A stretch of DNA of 64,000 nucleotides from Actinomadura rayongensis (GTDB taxonomy: Bacteria > Actinomycetota > Actinomycetes > Streptosporangiales > Streptosporangiaceae): NCBI RefSeq assembly GCF_009831215.1, contig NZ_WUTW01000001.1, forward strand, positions 434,001-498,000, in the 5' to 3' direction. The notes below the pieces were generated by a model that made no database searches, was not told the origin of the DNA, and worked only from the letters and a program-made list of their open reading frames with translations. This document shows positions 24,187-32,103 of the stretch, piece by piece. How positions within the stretch are numbered: position 1 is the first letter of the stretch; the number at the start of each line of letters is the position of its first letter. A program made the position numbers and the translations under genes.

Positions 24187-25956
24187 GTGAGCACCTTCGC
24201 CGCACCCGACATGCCCCCGGCGTTCCCCGAACGCGCCGCCTGGGGGACCGCGTCGTCCCTGCGCGCCTGGCAGCAGCAGGCGCTGGAGGCGTACTTCGGC
24301 CCGGACGGGTCCGCGCCGGGCCCGCGCGACTTCCTGACCGTCGCGACGCCGGGCGCGGGCAAGACGACGTTCGCGCTCCGGCTGGCCCGTGAGCTGCTGG
24401 AGCGGCGCATCGTCGTGGCGATCACGATCGTCTGCCCGACCGAGCACCTGAAGCGGCAGTGGGCCGAGGCCGCCGCGCGCGTCGGCATCAAGATCGACCC
24501 GGAGTACCAGAACGGGCAGGGCGCGGTCGGCAAGGAGTTCCACGGGATCGCGGTGACGTACGCGACGGTCGCGGCCCGTCCGCCGCTGCACCGCAACCGC
24601 ACCGAGGCGCGCAAGACGCTGGTGATCTTCGACGAGGTCCACCACGCGGGCGACGGGCTGTCCTGGGGCGACGCGGTGCGCGAGGCGTTCGAGCCCGCCG
24701 CGCGGCGCCTGGCCCTGTCCGGAACGCCGTTCCGGACGGACGTGAACCCGATCCCGTTCGTCCAGTACGAAGAGGGCCCGGACGGCATCCGCCGCAGCCG
24801 CGCCGACTACACCTACGGCTACGGGCCCGCTCTGGCGGACGGCGTCGTCCGGCCGGTGATCTTCCTGGCGTACGCGGGGGAGATGCGCTGGCGGACGCGC
24901 GCGGGCGACGAGATCACCGCGACGCTCGGCGAACCGCTCACCCAGGACCAGACCGCGCAGGCGTGGCGGGCCGCGCTCGACCCCAAGGGCGACTGGATCG
25001 GGCAGGTGCTCGCCGCCGCCGACCGGCGGCTGACCGAGCTGCGCCGCGCCATCCCGGACGCGGGCGGGCTCGTCATCGCCACCGACCACGAGACCGCGCG
25101 CGCGTACGCGAAGATGCTGCGGGCCGTGTGCGGGCAGGGCGCGACGATCGTGCTGTCGGACGATCCGGGCGCGTCCAAGAAGATCAAGCAGTTCGCCGAG
25201 TCCGACGGCCGGTGGATGGTCGCGGTGCGGATGGTGTCGGAGGGTGTGGACATTCCCCGGCTCGCGGTCGGGGTGTACGCGACGTCCACGAGCACGCCGC
25301 TGTTCTTCGCGCAGGCCATCGGGCGTTTCGTGCGGGCGCGGCGGCGGGGCGAGACGGCGTCGGTGTTCCTGCCGTCGGTGCCCACGTTGATGGGGCACGC
25401 GGCCGAGATGGAGACCGAGCGCGACCACGTCCTGGACCGTCCGGTCCGCGAGGACGGCCTGGACGACGACCTGCTCGCCGAGGCCAACCGGCAGCGCGAC
25501 ACCCCCGACGCGGTCGGGGAGGAACTGTCGTTCGAGACGGTCGAGGCGTCGGCGACGTTCGACCGCGTCCTGTACGACGGCGGCGAGTTCGGGATGCAGG
25601 CCGCGCCCGGATCGGCCGAGGAAGAGGAGTTCCTGGGGATTCCGGGGCTGCTGGAGCCCGAGCAGGTGGGGCAGCTGCTGCGCAAGCGGCAGGCCGACCA
25701 GATCGCCCGGGAGCGCAGGACCAAGACGGGTGACCCGCGCCAGGACCGGACGGCCGCCGAGGACCTGCACGCCCTGCGCAAGGAGCTGAACGGGCTCGTC
25801 GGGGCGTGGAGCCACCGGACGGGCCAGCCGCACGGCGTCATCCACACCGAGCTGCGCCGCACCTGCGGCGGCCCGGCGCTGGCGCAGGCGTCCGGGCCCG
25901 AGGTGCGGCGGCGGATCGAGAAGATCCGCGAATGGGCGTCCCGCCGCCGGTCCTAG
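24187..25956 (+). CDS. DEAD/DEAH-box superfamily 2 helicase
   Basis: 589 residues from GTG 24187. All SF2 motifs are readable: LRAWQQQALEAYF (Q-like entry), LTVATPGAGKTTFAL (motif I), LVIFDEVHHAGDG (motif II, DEVH), LALSGTPFRTD (III), WMVAVRMVSEGVDIPRL (V) and QAIGRFVRARRRGE (VI). The C-terminal 150 residues are a helical region with LVGAWSHRTGQPHGVIHTELRR, conserved in the DUF3039-linked helicases of actinobacteria. Its nucleic-acid substrate and role are undefined; a repair role is possible by likeness to the RadD/ComF-type group. It overlaps the convergent hypothetical gene by four bases. Confidence 0.9.
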   Translation: MSTFAAPDMPPAFPERAAWGTASSLRAWQQQALEAYFGPDGSAPGPRDFLTVATPGAGKTTFALRLARELLERRIVVAITIVCPTEHLKRQWAEAAARVGIKIDPEYQNGQGAVGKEFHGIAVTYATVAARPPLHRNRTEARKTLVIFDEVHHAGDGLSWGDAVREAFEPAARRLALSGTPFRTDVNPIPFVQYEEGPDGIRRSRADYTYGYGPALADGVVRPVIFLAYAGEMRWRTRAGDEITATLGEPLTQDQTAQAWRAALDPKGDWIGQVLAAADRRLTELRRAIPDAGGLVIATDHETARAYAKMLRAVCGQGATIVLSDDPGASKKIKQFAESDGRWMVAVRMVSEGVDIPRLAVGVYATSTSTPLFFAQAIGRFVRARRRGETASVFLPSVPTLMGHAAEMETERDHVLDRPVREDGLDDDLLAEANRQRDTPDAVGEELSFETVEASATFDRVLYDGGEFGMQAAPGSAEEEEFLGIPGLLEPEQVGQLLRKRQADQIARERRTKTGDPRQDRTAAEDLHALRKELNGLVGAWSHRTGQPHGVIHTELRRTCGGPALAQASGPEVRRRIEKIREWASRRRS

Positions 25957-26558
25957 CGTCCTTCGAGGACGGCCGGGTCGACGAACTCGGGGTCGCGCGC
26001 GGCTTCGGGTTCGTCTCCGTGCAGGCGTTGCATCAGTTCGAAGAAGGCGCTTTCGGCGGGGCGCAGGGCTTCGATCACCTCGGTCAGGTCGTGGCGTGCG
26101 CGGAAGCGCGCGGCGTCCGGGCCGACGGCGAGGCAGGCGAGGCGGCCGTTCCAGTCGGGCGGGCAGAGGGAGCCGGACGTCTCGGCCCAGAACAGCGCCT
26201 CGGCGTCGCCCGTGGCGTTGCGTCCGGCGGCGGCGAGGGCGAGCAGCGCCATGTGGACGGACCAGCGGTCGAAGCCGAAGTGGAACAGGTACGCCTCCAG
26301 CGCGTCGTCCCGGTGTCTCAGGACCACCGCGCCGTGGCCCTTGACGATCTGCTCGGCGAACAGGGAGCGCGGGGTGCAGCCGTCGCGATCGAGATTCCAG
26401 TCGTTCTCGGGGCTCTTGCCGTCCCAGAACCAGCCGGTGTACATCGCGTCGGGGTTCTCGATCGCGTCGGCGGCGGCCGGGATCTCGGTGTCGAGCCATC
26501 GGTCGAACCCGTCCCGCGTCATCGGGATGCGGGCGGCCACCATGAAGCTGTCGGACAC
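25953..26558 (-). CDS. Hypothetical protein (DUF4240-like appearance)
   Basis: 201 residues from GTG 26558, with GGAGGAG seven bases upstream. The sequence is that of a soluble globular protein: MTRDGFDRWLDTEIPAAADAI near residue 14, NPDAMYTGWFWDGKSPEND, LEAYLFHFGFDRWSVHMALLAL. The paired GFDRW motifs and Trp-rich core suggest one folded domain. I cannot place it in a family with confidence. The stop overlaps the helicase stop by four bases. Confidence 0.65.
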   Translation of the reverse strand: MSDSFMVAARIPMTRDGFDRWLDTEIPAAADAIENPDAMYTGWFWDGKSPENDWNLDRDGCTPRSLFAEQIVKGHGAVVLRHRDDALEAYLFHFGFDRWSVHMALLALAAAGRNATGDAEALFWAETSGSLCPPDWNGRLACLAVGPDAARFRARHDLTEVIEALRPAESAFFELMQRLHGDEPEAARDPEFVDPAVLEGR

Positions 26559-26619
26559 GTCGCTGCTCCTCCGTCTCGTTGCGGGCAGCCTGCCACGTGC
26601 CACTGACAAGTGCGCCGCC

Positions 26620-26660
26620 AAGGCGCGCCGCGCGGCCCTTGCCGCCGCGCGGCGCGCCTT
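26620..26660 (-). terminator. Very strong terminator hairpin (17-bp stem)
   Basis: A perfect 17-bp stem (26620-26636 with 26644-26660) and a 7-base loop lie six bases past the stop of the minus-strand gene at 26667. It is the longest perfect hairpin stem noticed in the window. It insulates this gene from the following one. Confidence 0.85.
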
Positions 26661-26666
26661 TGGGGG

Positions 26667-27440
26667 TCAGGCGCGGGGGAGGGCGTCGAGGAGCGTGCGG
26701 AACTCGTCCGGCGGGAAGATCCGTTCGAGCCGGCCGTTCTTGGTCTCGGCGTTGAACGGGTGCAGGCGGCCCTGGTGGAGCCAGAACACGTCCAGGCTGA
26801 CGCGGTCCTGCGCGCGGGAGCCGACGTCGTGGACGAGGTTCAGCATGGCCTCGATGGTCGAGATGTCACGGGCCGTCCGGATCGGGACGGCGAGGATCTG
26901 GTGCTCGCGCGGAATCCCGACGATCGCCCCGTTCGGCAGGTCGACGCCGAGCGCCTGCTCCAGCCGGACGAGGTGCGCGGCGCCCGAGACGCCCTGGTCG
27001 ATGACGGTGTAGAGCGGCGACGTCTCGCCCTGCTCGTGCGCGGCGACCTCGACGTCGTCCCCGCGCATGGTCTCCAGCGCGCGCCGGAGCAGGTCGGGCG
27101 GCGTGGTGCCCCACCGTTCCGCGAGGTGGCCGGGGACGGCGTAGGCGCGCTGGACGGCGCCGGACTCGCCGGGCCCCATCATGACGAGTCGCGCGGACAG
27201 CTCGTCGTTGAGGTAGACGCTGATCGCGTCCGGCCCGAGGTCCCGCGTCCTGCCGAGGATGAGCCGCAGCAGGGAGTCGCGCTGCGCGGCGGGAACGGCC
27301 AGAAGCTCACGGCACGGACTGTGCGTCGTGCAGTCCTCGGCCGAGACAGCCGAGGACGAGGCAGCCGGGGCCTGCACGGTGCCGGGCTGCTGCTGTGGGG
27401 GCGGGGGGCTGGCTGGCTTATTGCGCCGGAAGAGGGGCAT
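26667..27440 (-). CDS. Conserved hypothetical protein, possibly DUF1444-related
   Basis: 257 residues from ATG 27440 (MPLFRRNKPASPPPP). A disordered Pro/Gln/Ala leader covers 1-45, with a CTTHSPC pair near 48. The folded part includes AISVYLNDELSARLVMM and PLYTVIDQGVSGAAHLVRLE, then GAIVGIPREHQILAVPI, which resembles the core of DUF1444 proteins. It ends LERIFPPDEFRTLLDAL. No catalytic motif is evident. The assignment is tentative. It has its own strong terminator. Confidence 0.6.
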   Translation of the reverse strand: MPLFRRNKPASPPPPQQQPGTVQAPAASSSAVSAEDCTTHSPCRELLAVPAAQRDSLLRLILGRTRDLGPDAISVYLNDELSARLVMMGPGESGAVQRAYAVPGHLAERWGTTPPDLLRRALETMRGDDVEVAAHEQGETSPLYTVIDQGVSGAAHLVRLEQALGVDLPNGAIVGIPREHQILAVPIRTARDISTIEAMLNLVHDVGSRAQDRVSLDVFWLHQGRLHPFNAETKNGRLERIFPPDEFRTLLDALPRA

Positions 27441-28017
27441 TGCCGCATTATGTCGCCGCCCGCCGACCGAAGTAAAACATTTCGCACCATCCGCGCGAGT
27501 CGCCGCGTATGCGCAGATGAAATGCACGATGAACGCCGACACGCGAAACCGCGGCTCGCGGGCCGCCGCCTCGGCGCCGGAGCCGCGCGGACGGCCCCCA
27601 CCCGGCGGCGGTCGGCCGGGGCGCCCCGCCGGGCGGGCCGCCGAGCGCGGGACGCGGGTCGCCCGGGTCGACTACCTGCTGTTTTCTCGCGGGTCCAATA
27701 AATGAACAACAATGTCTTTTCATCGGCCGCGCACGGCGGAAGCACTCTGTCAACCCGAGCCGTGGCGTCCGTCAGGTCGAGCCACCGCCGGTCGCCCCGG
27801 CTGAGAAATCGAGCGGGAGCGGACGTCGATATCCGCCCACCTCAAAGGCTTGAACGACCCTGAGCTGAGCTGCGCATCGTCAATTCAGAATTGCTCCGCC
27901 GTACACCGGACGCGCCCCACGTGGCGACAGCGGCCAATCGGAAAAGTCGCGCCGATAGCGCGGTCAGAATGCGCCGATCGGATCGGACCACCGGGCCTTC
28001 TGGCCCTGAGCGGCCGT
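27441..28017. other. 577-base stretch without a recognisable gene
   Basis: Reading frames here overlap one another in several frames and show no family motif. The part from 27690 to 27960 is more AT-rich (for example around the AACAACAATG at 27704), with several stop codons in all frames. It should hold the promoter of the upstream-facing minus-strand gene at 27440. Otherwise I see nothing in it. Confidence 0.5.
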
Positions 28018-28049
28018 GGGCCGCGCCCGGGGGTGGGTGGGCGCGGCCC
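28018..28049 (-). terminator. Terminator after the hydrolase gene
   Basis: An 11-bp perfect stem (28018-28028 with 28039-28049) around a G-rich loop, 7 bases past the hydrolase stop on the minus strand. Confidence 0.7.
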
Positions 28050-28055
28050 GGTGGG

Positions 28056-28784
28056 TTACTTCAGGTGGCGGGTGAGGAAGGCGTTCGCGGCTTGGTTTGC
28101 GTGGGCGGGGACGCCTGTGTGGCCGCCCATGTTGGCTTGGAGGGACTTGTCCTTCGTGGCCAGGGCGTCGAAGAGGTTCAGGGCGGCTTGGCGGTCGTTG
28201 CCCTCGTCGTCCCACTGGAGGAGGACGTGTACGGGGATTGTGAGGGCGCGGGCCTCTTTGAAGGTTGTGGTTGGGAGGTAGCTGCCGGCGAAGAGTACGG
28301 CGGCCTTGATGCGGGGGTCGGTTGTCGCCAGGCGGATTGCCAGGGCGGTTATGCCGCCTGCGTAGGCCGCTCGGGGGGCGATCTCTGGGAGGGACTGTAG
28401 GGCGTCCAGGGTTTCCCTGGACTCGGGGGCCGCCTTGTCGATCAGGGGGAGGACCAGGCGGTTGATGATGTCCTCGGTGACCTTGGCGCCTGTTTTCAGG
28501 GCGGTGCGGAGGTCTGTTCTTGCCTGGTCGGTCTCTGGGATGCGGGGGCGGGTGCCGTTGCCGGGGAGTTCGATCGTGGCTGCTGCGAAGCCTTGGGCGA
28601 CTGTGGCCTTGGCGCGGGCCGTCAGGCGGGGGCGCATTCTTGTCAGGTCGCCGGGGTGGCCCAGGAGGATCAGCGGGGTGGGCTCGGACGGGGAGTCCGG
28701 GGTCCAGAGGATGCCTGGGACGTCGTTCAGGGTGAAGTCGCGTTCGCGTACGCCTTCGTGGCGCTGTTCTGCGGTGAAGTGCAT
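28056..28784 (-). CDS. Alpha/beta-hydrolase-fold protein with apparently missing nucleophile
   Basis: 242 residues. The layout is that of a dienelactone-hydrolase-like enzyme: VPGILWTPDSPSEPTPLILLGHPGD (oxyanion region), FAAATIELPGNGTRP, VHVLLQWDDEGND (catalytic Asp position), and ANMGGHTGVPAHANQ (catalytic His). At the nucleophile elbow, where GxSxG is expected, the sequence reads RAAYAGGITALAI. There is no Ser or Cys, so it may be inactive or use other chemistry. Codon use differs from neighbours: many G-ending and some T-ending codons such as TTG and GTT on the complementary reading. This could hint at recent acquisition. Confidence 0.75.
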   Translation of the reverse strand: MHFTAEQRHEGVRERDFTLNDVPGILWTPDSPSEPTPLILLGHPGDLTRMRPRLTARAKATVAQGFAAATIELPGNGTRPRIPETDQARTDLRTALKTGAKVTEDIINRLVLPLIDKAAPESRETLDALQSLPEIAPRAAYAGGITALAIRLATTDPRIKAAVLFAGSYLPTTTFKEARALTIPVHVLLQWDDEGNDRQAALNLFDALATKDKSLQANMGGHTGVPAHANQAANAFLTRHLK

Positions 28785-28829
28785 GGTCGTGCCTTTCGGG
28801 AGTGCCCTTTTGCGGCGCTCCCGGACGAC

Positions 28830-28883
28830 CTATCGCCCGACCGTGACCCCAGAGGGGAGCACCCATGTCGTTGCTTGGTTCAC
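28830..28883 (-). CDS. Possible 17-residue peptide upstream of the hydrolase
   Basis: A GTG at 28883 is preceded by GAGGAGGT at good spacing and opens a short frame reading MNQATTWVLPSGVTVGR. It ends 46 bases before the hydrolase start. A ribosome-binding site this good is unlikely in empty DNA, so it may be a leader peptide or a small protein. No conservation data are available. Confidence 0.25.
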   Translation of the reverse strand: MNQATTWVLPSGVTVGR

Positions 28884-28980
28884 GGGTACCACCTCCTCGG
28901 TCTCTTGCACGGCCTCCGGCACGGTAGCAACGGCCCCCCGGAGGGCGCCAACGGTTTTTCCCGGCGGGCCGGGTAAACGA

Positions 28981-29007
28981 CGAACCCCGGCGGTTGGCCG
29001 GGGTTCG
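28981..29007 (-). terminator. Terminator after the DUF397 gene
   Basis: A 10-bp perfect stem (28981-28990 with 28998-29007) with a 7-base loop, 20 bases beyond the DUF397 stop. Confidence 0.75.
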
Positions 29008-29027
29008 GGGGGTGTTGCTCGGGGTGG

Positions 29028-29225
29028 TCAGAGGTTGAGGTCGTTGCGCTTCGCCTCGGTGAGCAGGGCGGCGAACGTGGCGGGGGTGAGCGTCAGGTGA
29101 CCGGCGGACGGGGCCTTGCTGTCGCGCAGGCCCACCGTGTGGGGGAGCTTCGCCACCTCGACGCAGTCGGCCATCCCGCCGTCGGAGCCGCCGCTTCGGG
29201 TGCTTTTGCGCCACTGTGGGGTCAC
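29028..29225 (-). CDS. DUF397 domain protein
   Basis: 65 residues. The DUF397 hallmark is WRKSTRSGGSDGG followed by CVEVAKLPHTVGLRDSK and a C-terminal LTLTPATFAALLTEAK. These small proteins are encoded directly behind XRE/DUF5753 regulators in filamentous actinomycetes, and are thought to act with them in a WhiJ/BldB-like developmental switch. The start overlaps the stop of the upstream regulator by four bases (ATGA), so the pair is translationally coupled. Confidence 0.93.
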   Translation of the reverse strand: MTPQWRKSTRSGGSDGGMADCVEVAKLPHTVGLRDSKAPSAGHLTLTPATFAALLTEAKRNDLNL

Positions 29226-30031
29226 TGGAACTTCTCCATCGTTTCTCGGATGAGCCGCAGGGAGGCGTCCACGGGAAGAGCGTGGTCCCCGATGCGCGCG
29301 AACTTCACTCGGAACGAGCTTACATCCTCGGTGTCCTCGGTAAGCCTGCCTCCTTCACTGGCCTGGGTGTATGCCTGTTCGTCCGTGCCTCGCGTCATGA
29401 TTTTGAAGGCGCCATCACGGCCAACGGTCGCGCCCGCCGAACGGGTCATGACGCGGACGGTGATGTTCGGGCGCTCGGCCAGCTCCAGAAGGCGGGCGAG
29501 CTGCGCGCACATGACCTCCGGGCCGCCGACGGGGGACTCGATCACGTCCTGGTAGAGGTACGCCCAGATCAGCGGGCGCGGCAGGCGGTCGAGCAGGGTC
29601 TGCCGCTTGAGACGGGCGGCGAGCGGCTTGTCGATGTCCTCCAGGCCGTAGCACTCGAAGACGGCGCGGGCGTATTCGGGCGTCTGGAACAGGCCGGGGA
29701 TCCAGGACGTTTCCCAGATCCGCAGCTCATTGGACTTCGCCTCGAACTGCTGGTGGGCTTTGAACCACTGGGCATTGTGCCCAGACTTCGCGAAACGGAC
29801 CATTGCCGAAAGCAGGCCATCGGTGTTCCATGCTTCGTCGAGCTTCTGTGCGTGCTCGATCCGGAGCCTCGTGTCTCCTGATTCAACATAGGACACGAGC
29901 GAACGGTCCCGATCGATCACGTCGCCGACTGCGGCGAGTGACCAACCGTGAGTGAGTCGCAGTTGTCGCAGGCAGACGGCCGTGAGATCCCACAGCGAAC
30001 TGTCGGGGTCGAACCCCGCGCGCATGCGCAT
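29222..30031 (-). CDS. XRE-family regulator with DUF5753 domain
   Basis: 269 residues from ATG 30031, preceded by GGAGGAGAGG. The helix-turn-helix lies at about 20-70: CLRQLRLTHGWSLAAVGDVI and SLVSYVESGDTRL. The DUF5753 domain follows: WETSWIPGLFQTPEYARAVF, LARLLELAERPNITVRVM, and a C-terminal EDVSSFRVKFARIGDHALP. With the coupled DUF397 gene it forms a classic actinomycete regulator pair. The divergent 316-base upstream region likely carries an autoregulatory site. Confidence 0.93.
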   Translation of the reverse strand: MRMRAGFDPDSSLWDLTAVCLRQLRLTHGWSLAAVGDVIDRDRSLVSYVESGDTRLRIEHAQKLDEAWNTDGLLSAMVRFAKSGHNAQWFKAHQQFEAKSNELRIWETSWIPGLFQTPEYARAVFECYGLEDIDKPLAARLKRQTLLDRLPRPLIWAYLYQDVIESPVGGPEVMCAQLARLLELAERPNITVRVMTRSAGATVGRDGAFKIMTRGTDEQAYTQASEGGRLTEDTEDVSSFRVKFARIGDHALPVDASLRLIRETMEKFQ

Positions 30032-30347
30032 GTCCTCTCCTCCGGTGTTGAATTTCGCTGCCTCGCCTAGCCAGGGGATGGCCAGGGCGGCACTCTTGGA
30101 GCACCGAACCGAGAGAATCGGGAAGGTCCGTCGTGGGGGCACGATGACCTTGAACGTTACGTCGGTTCGCGTCTCGGGTTAAGACGATGCATGGTTCACG
30201 GCGGAAGCGCAAGAAGTCTTTCGGAAGTTTGGGAAAGAATTCTGGATCATGCTCGCGTCGCGCCCGTCAGATGCCACGAGACCACCAGACGGTACAGAGG
30301 GAAAACAACAGACGATCGTTATACCGATCGCGAAAGGAGGGCCGGTG
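30032..30347. promoter_or_regulatory. Divergent intergenic region between XRE regulator and small gene
   Basis: 316 bases with no convincing gene. It is less GC-rich than its flanks, with AAAGAATTCTGGATCATG near 30234 and GATCGTTATACCGATCG (30313-30329). The latter is a near-palindrome (CGATCGTTATACCGATCG) and a plausible operator about 18 bases before the next gene's start. Confidence 0.4.
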
Positions 30348-30674
30348 ATGCTGTCCGCACCACCCGGTCCGGCCGACCCGGGAATGCCGGCCAATCAGCG
30401 CGTCGTCTTCCTCGAAGCGCTCGGCCTGACGCTGCGCGAGCACTACCCCGGCGTCCTGTGCGAAATCCGGCGCTTTCGTGCCGGACTGCCCCCGGTCATG
30501 CGTGTGACCTGGGGGAACGAGGAGAGCGAGATCGGCTGCGACCTTTCCGGCGACGGCTGGAATTTCGTCCACGGCCTCGATCCGAGCCGCGTCATCGGCC
30601 CTGCGGGAAGCCTTTCCGCGTCCGCGCGGGCGGTCGCGGACGCGCTGGGCCTCGGCGGGCACCCCGACCACTGA
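30348..30674 (+). CDS. Hypothetical protein (108 aa)
   Basis: The ATG at 30348 follows a near-perfect AAAGGAGG ribosome-binding site. The protein has a Pro-rich start, then RVVFLEALGLTLREHYPGVL, MRVTWGNEESEIGCDL and WNFVHGLDPSRVIGPAG. This looks like a small alpha/beta domain without membrane segments. No family recognised. It is followed 51 bases later by a BldC-like gene on the same strand; the pair is typical of regulator-plus-partner loci near DUF397 genes. Confidence 0.7.
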   Translation: MLSAPPGPADPGMPANQRVVFLEALGLTLREHYPGVLCEIRRFRAGLPPVMRVTWGNEESEIGCDLSGDGWNFVHGLDPSRVIGPAGSLSASARAVADALGLGGHPDH

Positions 30675-30725
30675 CCGTCGTACGACCGACGTACGGCCGC
30701 CGGGCCGTCCAGCACTGGGAGAACC

Positions 30726-31055
30726 ATGAGCGAACCGAAGAAGGAACCCGACCAGCCGACTCTCTACACGCCGTCGGAGGTGGCGCAGTTCTTCCGCGTC
30801 GATCCGAAGACCGTCACGCGGTGGGCGCGCATGGGAACGCTGCACCCGATCACGCTGCCGTCGGGGCACCGGCGGTACCCCGCCACCGAGATCCACGAAC
30901 TGCTCAAGCTCGGCACCGCCAAAGAGCCCGCCGACCCCCGCCCCGACGACGACCTCGTCCCCGGCCTGCGCGCCCTGGCCGTGCTCCAGGCCGTCGTCCG
31001 CGACTACTTCGACGGCGACCCGTCCGCCGTCGCGAAAGCGCTCGGGCAGGCGTGA
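30726..31055 (+). CDS. MerR-type helix-turn-helix protein, BldC-like
   Basis: 109 residues. The DNA-binding domain is at 12-60: LYTPSEVAQFFRVDPKTVTR, then WARMGTLHPITLPSGHRRYP, very close to BldC, the small MerR-like developmental regulator that binds DNA in head-to-tail arrays. The remainder (VPGLRALAVLQAVVRDYFDG) is a helical extension beyond the normal 68-residue BldC, so this is a BldC-family paralogue. GGGAGAACC precedes the ATG. Transcription ends at a strong hairpin. Confidence 0.85.
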   Translation: MSEPKKEPDQPTLYTPSEVAQFFRVDPKTVTRWARMGTLHPITLPSGHRRYPATEIHELLKLGTAKEPADPRPDDDLVPGLRALAVLQAVVRDYFDGDPSAVAKALGQA

Positions 31056-31062
31056 GCATCGG

Positions 31063-31092
31063 AAGGCATGGCCGGGCGTCCGGCCATGCCTT
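31063..31092. terminator. Bidirectional terminator between BldC-like and LysR genes
   Basis: A 13-bp perfect stem (31063-31075 with 31080-31092), four-base loop, followed by TTC on the plus strand. It lies seven bases after one stop and directly beside the other, serving both convergent genes. Confidence 0.8.
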
Positions 31093-31980
31093 TCACGTTG
31101 TGCGGACGGTTTCGGCCAGGCGGGCGCGGAACCAGCGGTGGGCCGGGTCGGCGGCGTTGCGCGGGTGCCAGGCCATGCCCAGGTCGAACGGGGGCAGGTC
31201 CAGCGGGATTCGGAAGGTGCGCAGGCCCAGCGCGGTCACCGTGTCCTCCAGCCACTCCGCCGCCGTGAGGGCGATGAGGTCCGTCTCGCGCGCCAGGAGC
31301 ATCGCGCTGGTGTGGCTCGGGACGACCACCGCGACCCGGCGGCGCAGGCCCAGGTCCGCCAGCGCGGCGTCGATGGGGCCGCGTCGTTTGCCGGTCCGGG
31401 AGATGCCGATGTGGTCGGCGGCGGCGAAGCTGCGCGCGTCGATCCTGCGGTTGAACAGGGGGTGGTCTTTGCGGGCCACCCCGACCAGGGTGACCTTGGT
31501 CAGTTGCTCGGTCTGGATTTCTGGGTCCAGGTTGCCCAGGACGCCCAGTTCCACGTCCACCAAGCCTTGGCGCAGGGCCGGGCCGCCTTCCATCGCCTCG
31601 GGGACGAACACCACGTCCACGCGCGGGGCCTCGGCGCGGAGGCGTTCGGTCAGGGCCACGGCGACCTTGACGAGCAGCAGGCCGGTCGTCTGCACGGTGA
31701 ACGTGCGGTGGAGGTGCGCGGCGTCGAAGCCGGCGCCGGGGCGCAGGACGTCGTCGCAGGCCCGCAGGAGCGTGCTCACCTCGTCCCGCAGCTCCACCGC
31801 GCGCGGCGTCGGGACCATGCCCTGGCCCGCGCGGACGAGCAGCGGGTCCCCGACGGCGCGGCGCAGGCGCGCCAGCGTCCGGCTGACCGCCGCCGGGGAC
31901 GTGCCCAGGCGCTCGGCCGCGAGCGTCACGCTGTTGTCCTGGAGCAGGGCGTCCAGGACGCGGAGCAGGTTGAGGTCCAT
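31093..31980 (-). CDS. LysR-family transcriptional regulator
   Basis: 295 residues. The N-terminal helix-turn-helix is typical: MDLNLLRVLDALLQDNSVTL, AAERLGTSPAAVSRTLARL, then VGDPLLVRAGQGMVPT. The inducer-binding domain follows from about residue 90, with VDVELGVLGNLDPE and a C-terminal LDLPPFDLGMAWHPRNAADP. It is divergent from an NAD(P)-binding reductase gene, the common target arrangement for LysR regulators. Confidence 0.92.
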   Translation of the reverse strand: MDLNLLRVLDALLQDNSVTLAAERLGTSPAAVSRTLARLRRAVGDPLLVRAGQGMVPTPRAVELRDEVSTLLRACDDVLRPGAGFDAAHLHRTFTVQTTGLLLVKVAVALTERLRAEAPRVDVVFVPEAMEGGPALRQGLVDVELGVLGNLDPEIQTEQLTKVTLVGVARKDHPLFNRRIDARSFAAADHIGISRTGKRRGPIDAALADLGLRRRVAVVVPSHTSAMLLARETDLIALTAAEWLEDTVTALGLRTFRIPLDLPPFDLGMAWHPRNAADPAHRWFRARLAETVRTT

Positions 31981-32103
31981 CGCCGCTCCTGAGCTGCCGA
32001 TTTGCGTCTGGGGTAACTATTGCGTGCCTATTGTTGCATTGCTGTGGACGGGTGCGGGCGGCGAGGGTCGGAGGGTCTTGTTCACCCTCGAAGGAGCCTT
32101 CTG
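31981..32103. promoter_or_regulatory. Divergent promoter region, likely LysR target
   Basis: A 123-base gap between divergent genes. The segment near 32010-32045 is AT-enriched and contains repeated TATTG motifs (GGTAACTATTGCGTGCCTATTG and on), compatible with LysR binding. An AAGGAG ribosome-binding site for the reductase is at 32090-32095. Confidence 0.45.

Noticed and set aside
27441..28017. Frames of about 100-190 codons in the gap
   Set aside because: They overlap each other in several frames, lack ribosome-binding sites and show no domain; treated as non-coding.
28870..28895. GGTGGTACC on the minus strand, resembling a T-box core
   Set aside because: The rest of the T-box (specifier stem, antiterminator, terminator) is absent and the downstream gene is a hydrolase, not an amino-acid gene. 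It reads better as the ribosome-binding site of a short frame.
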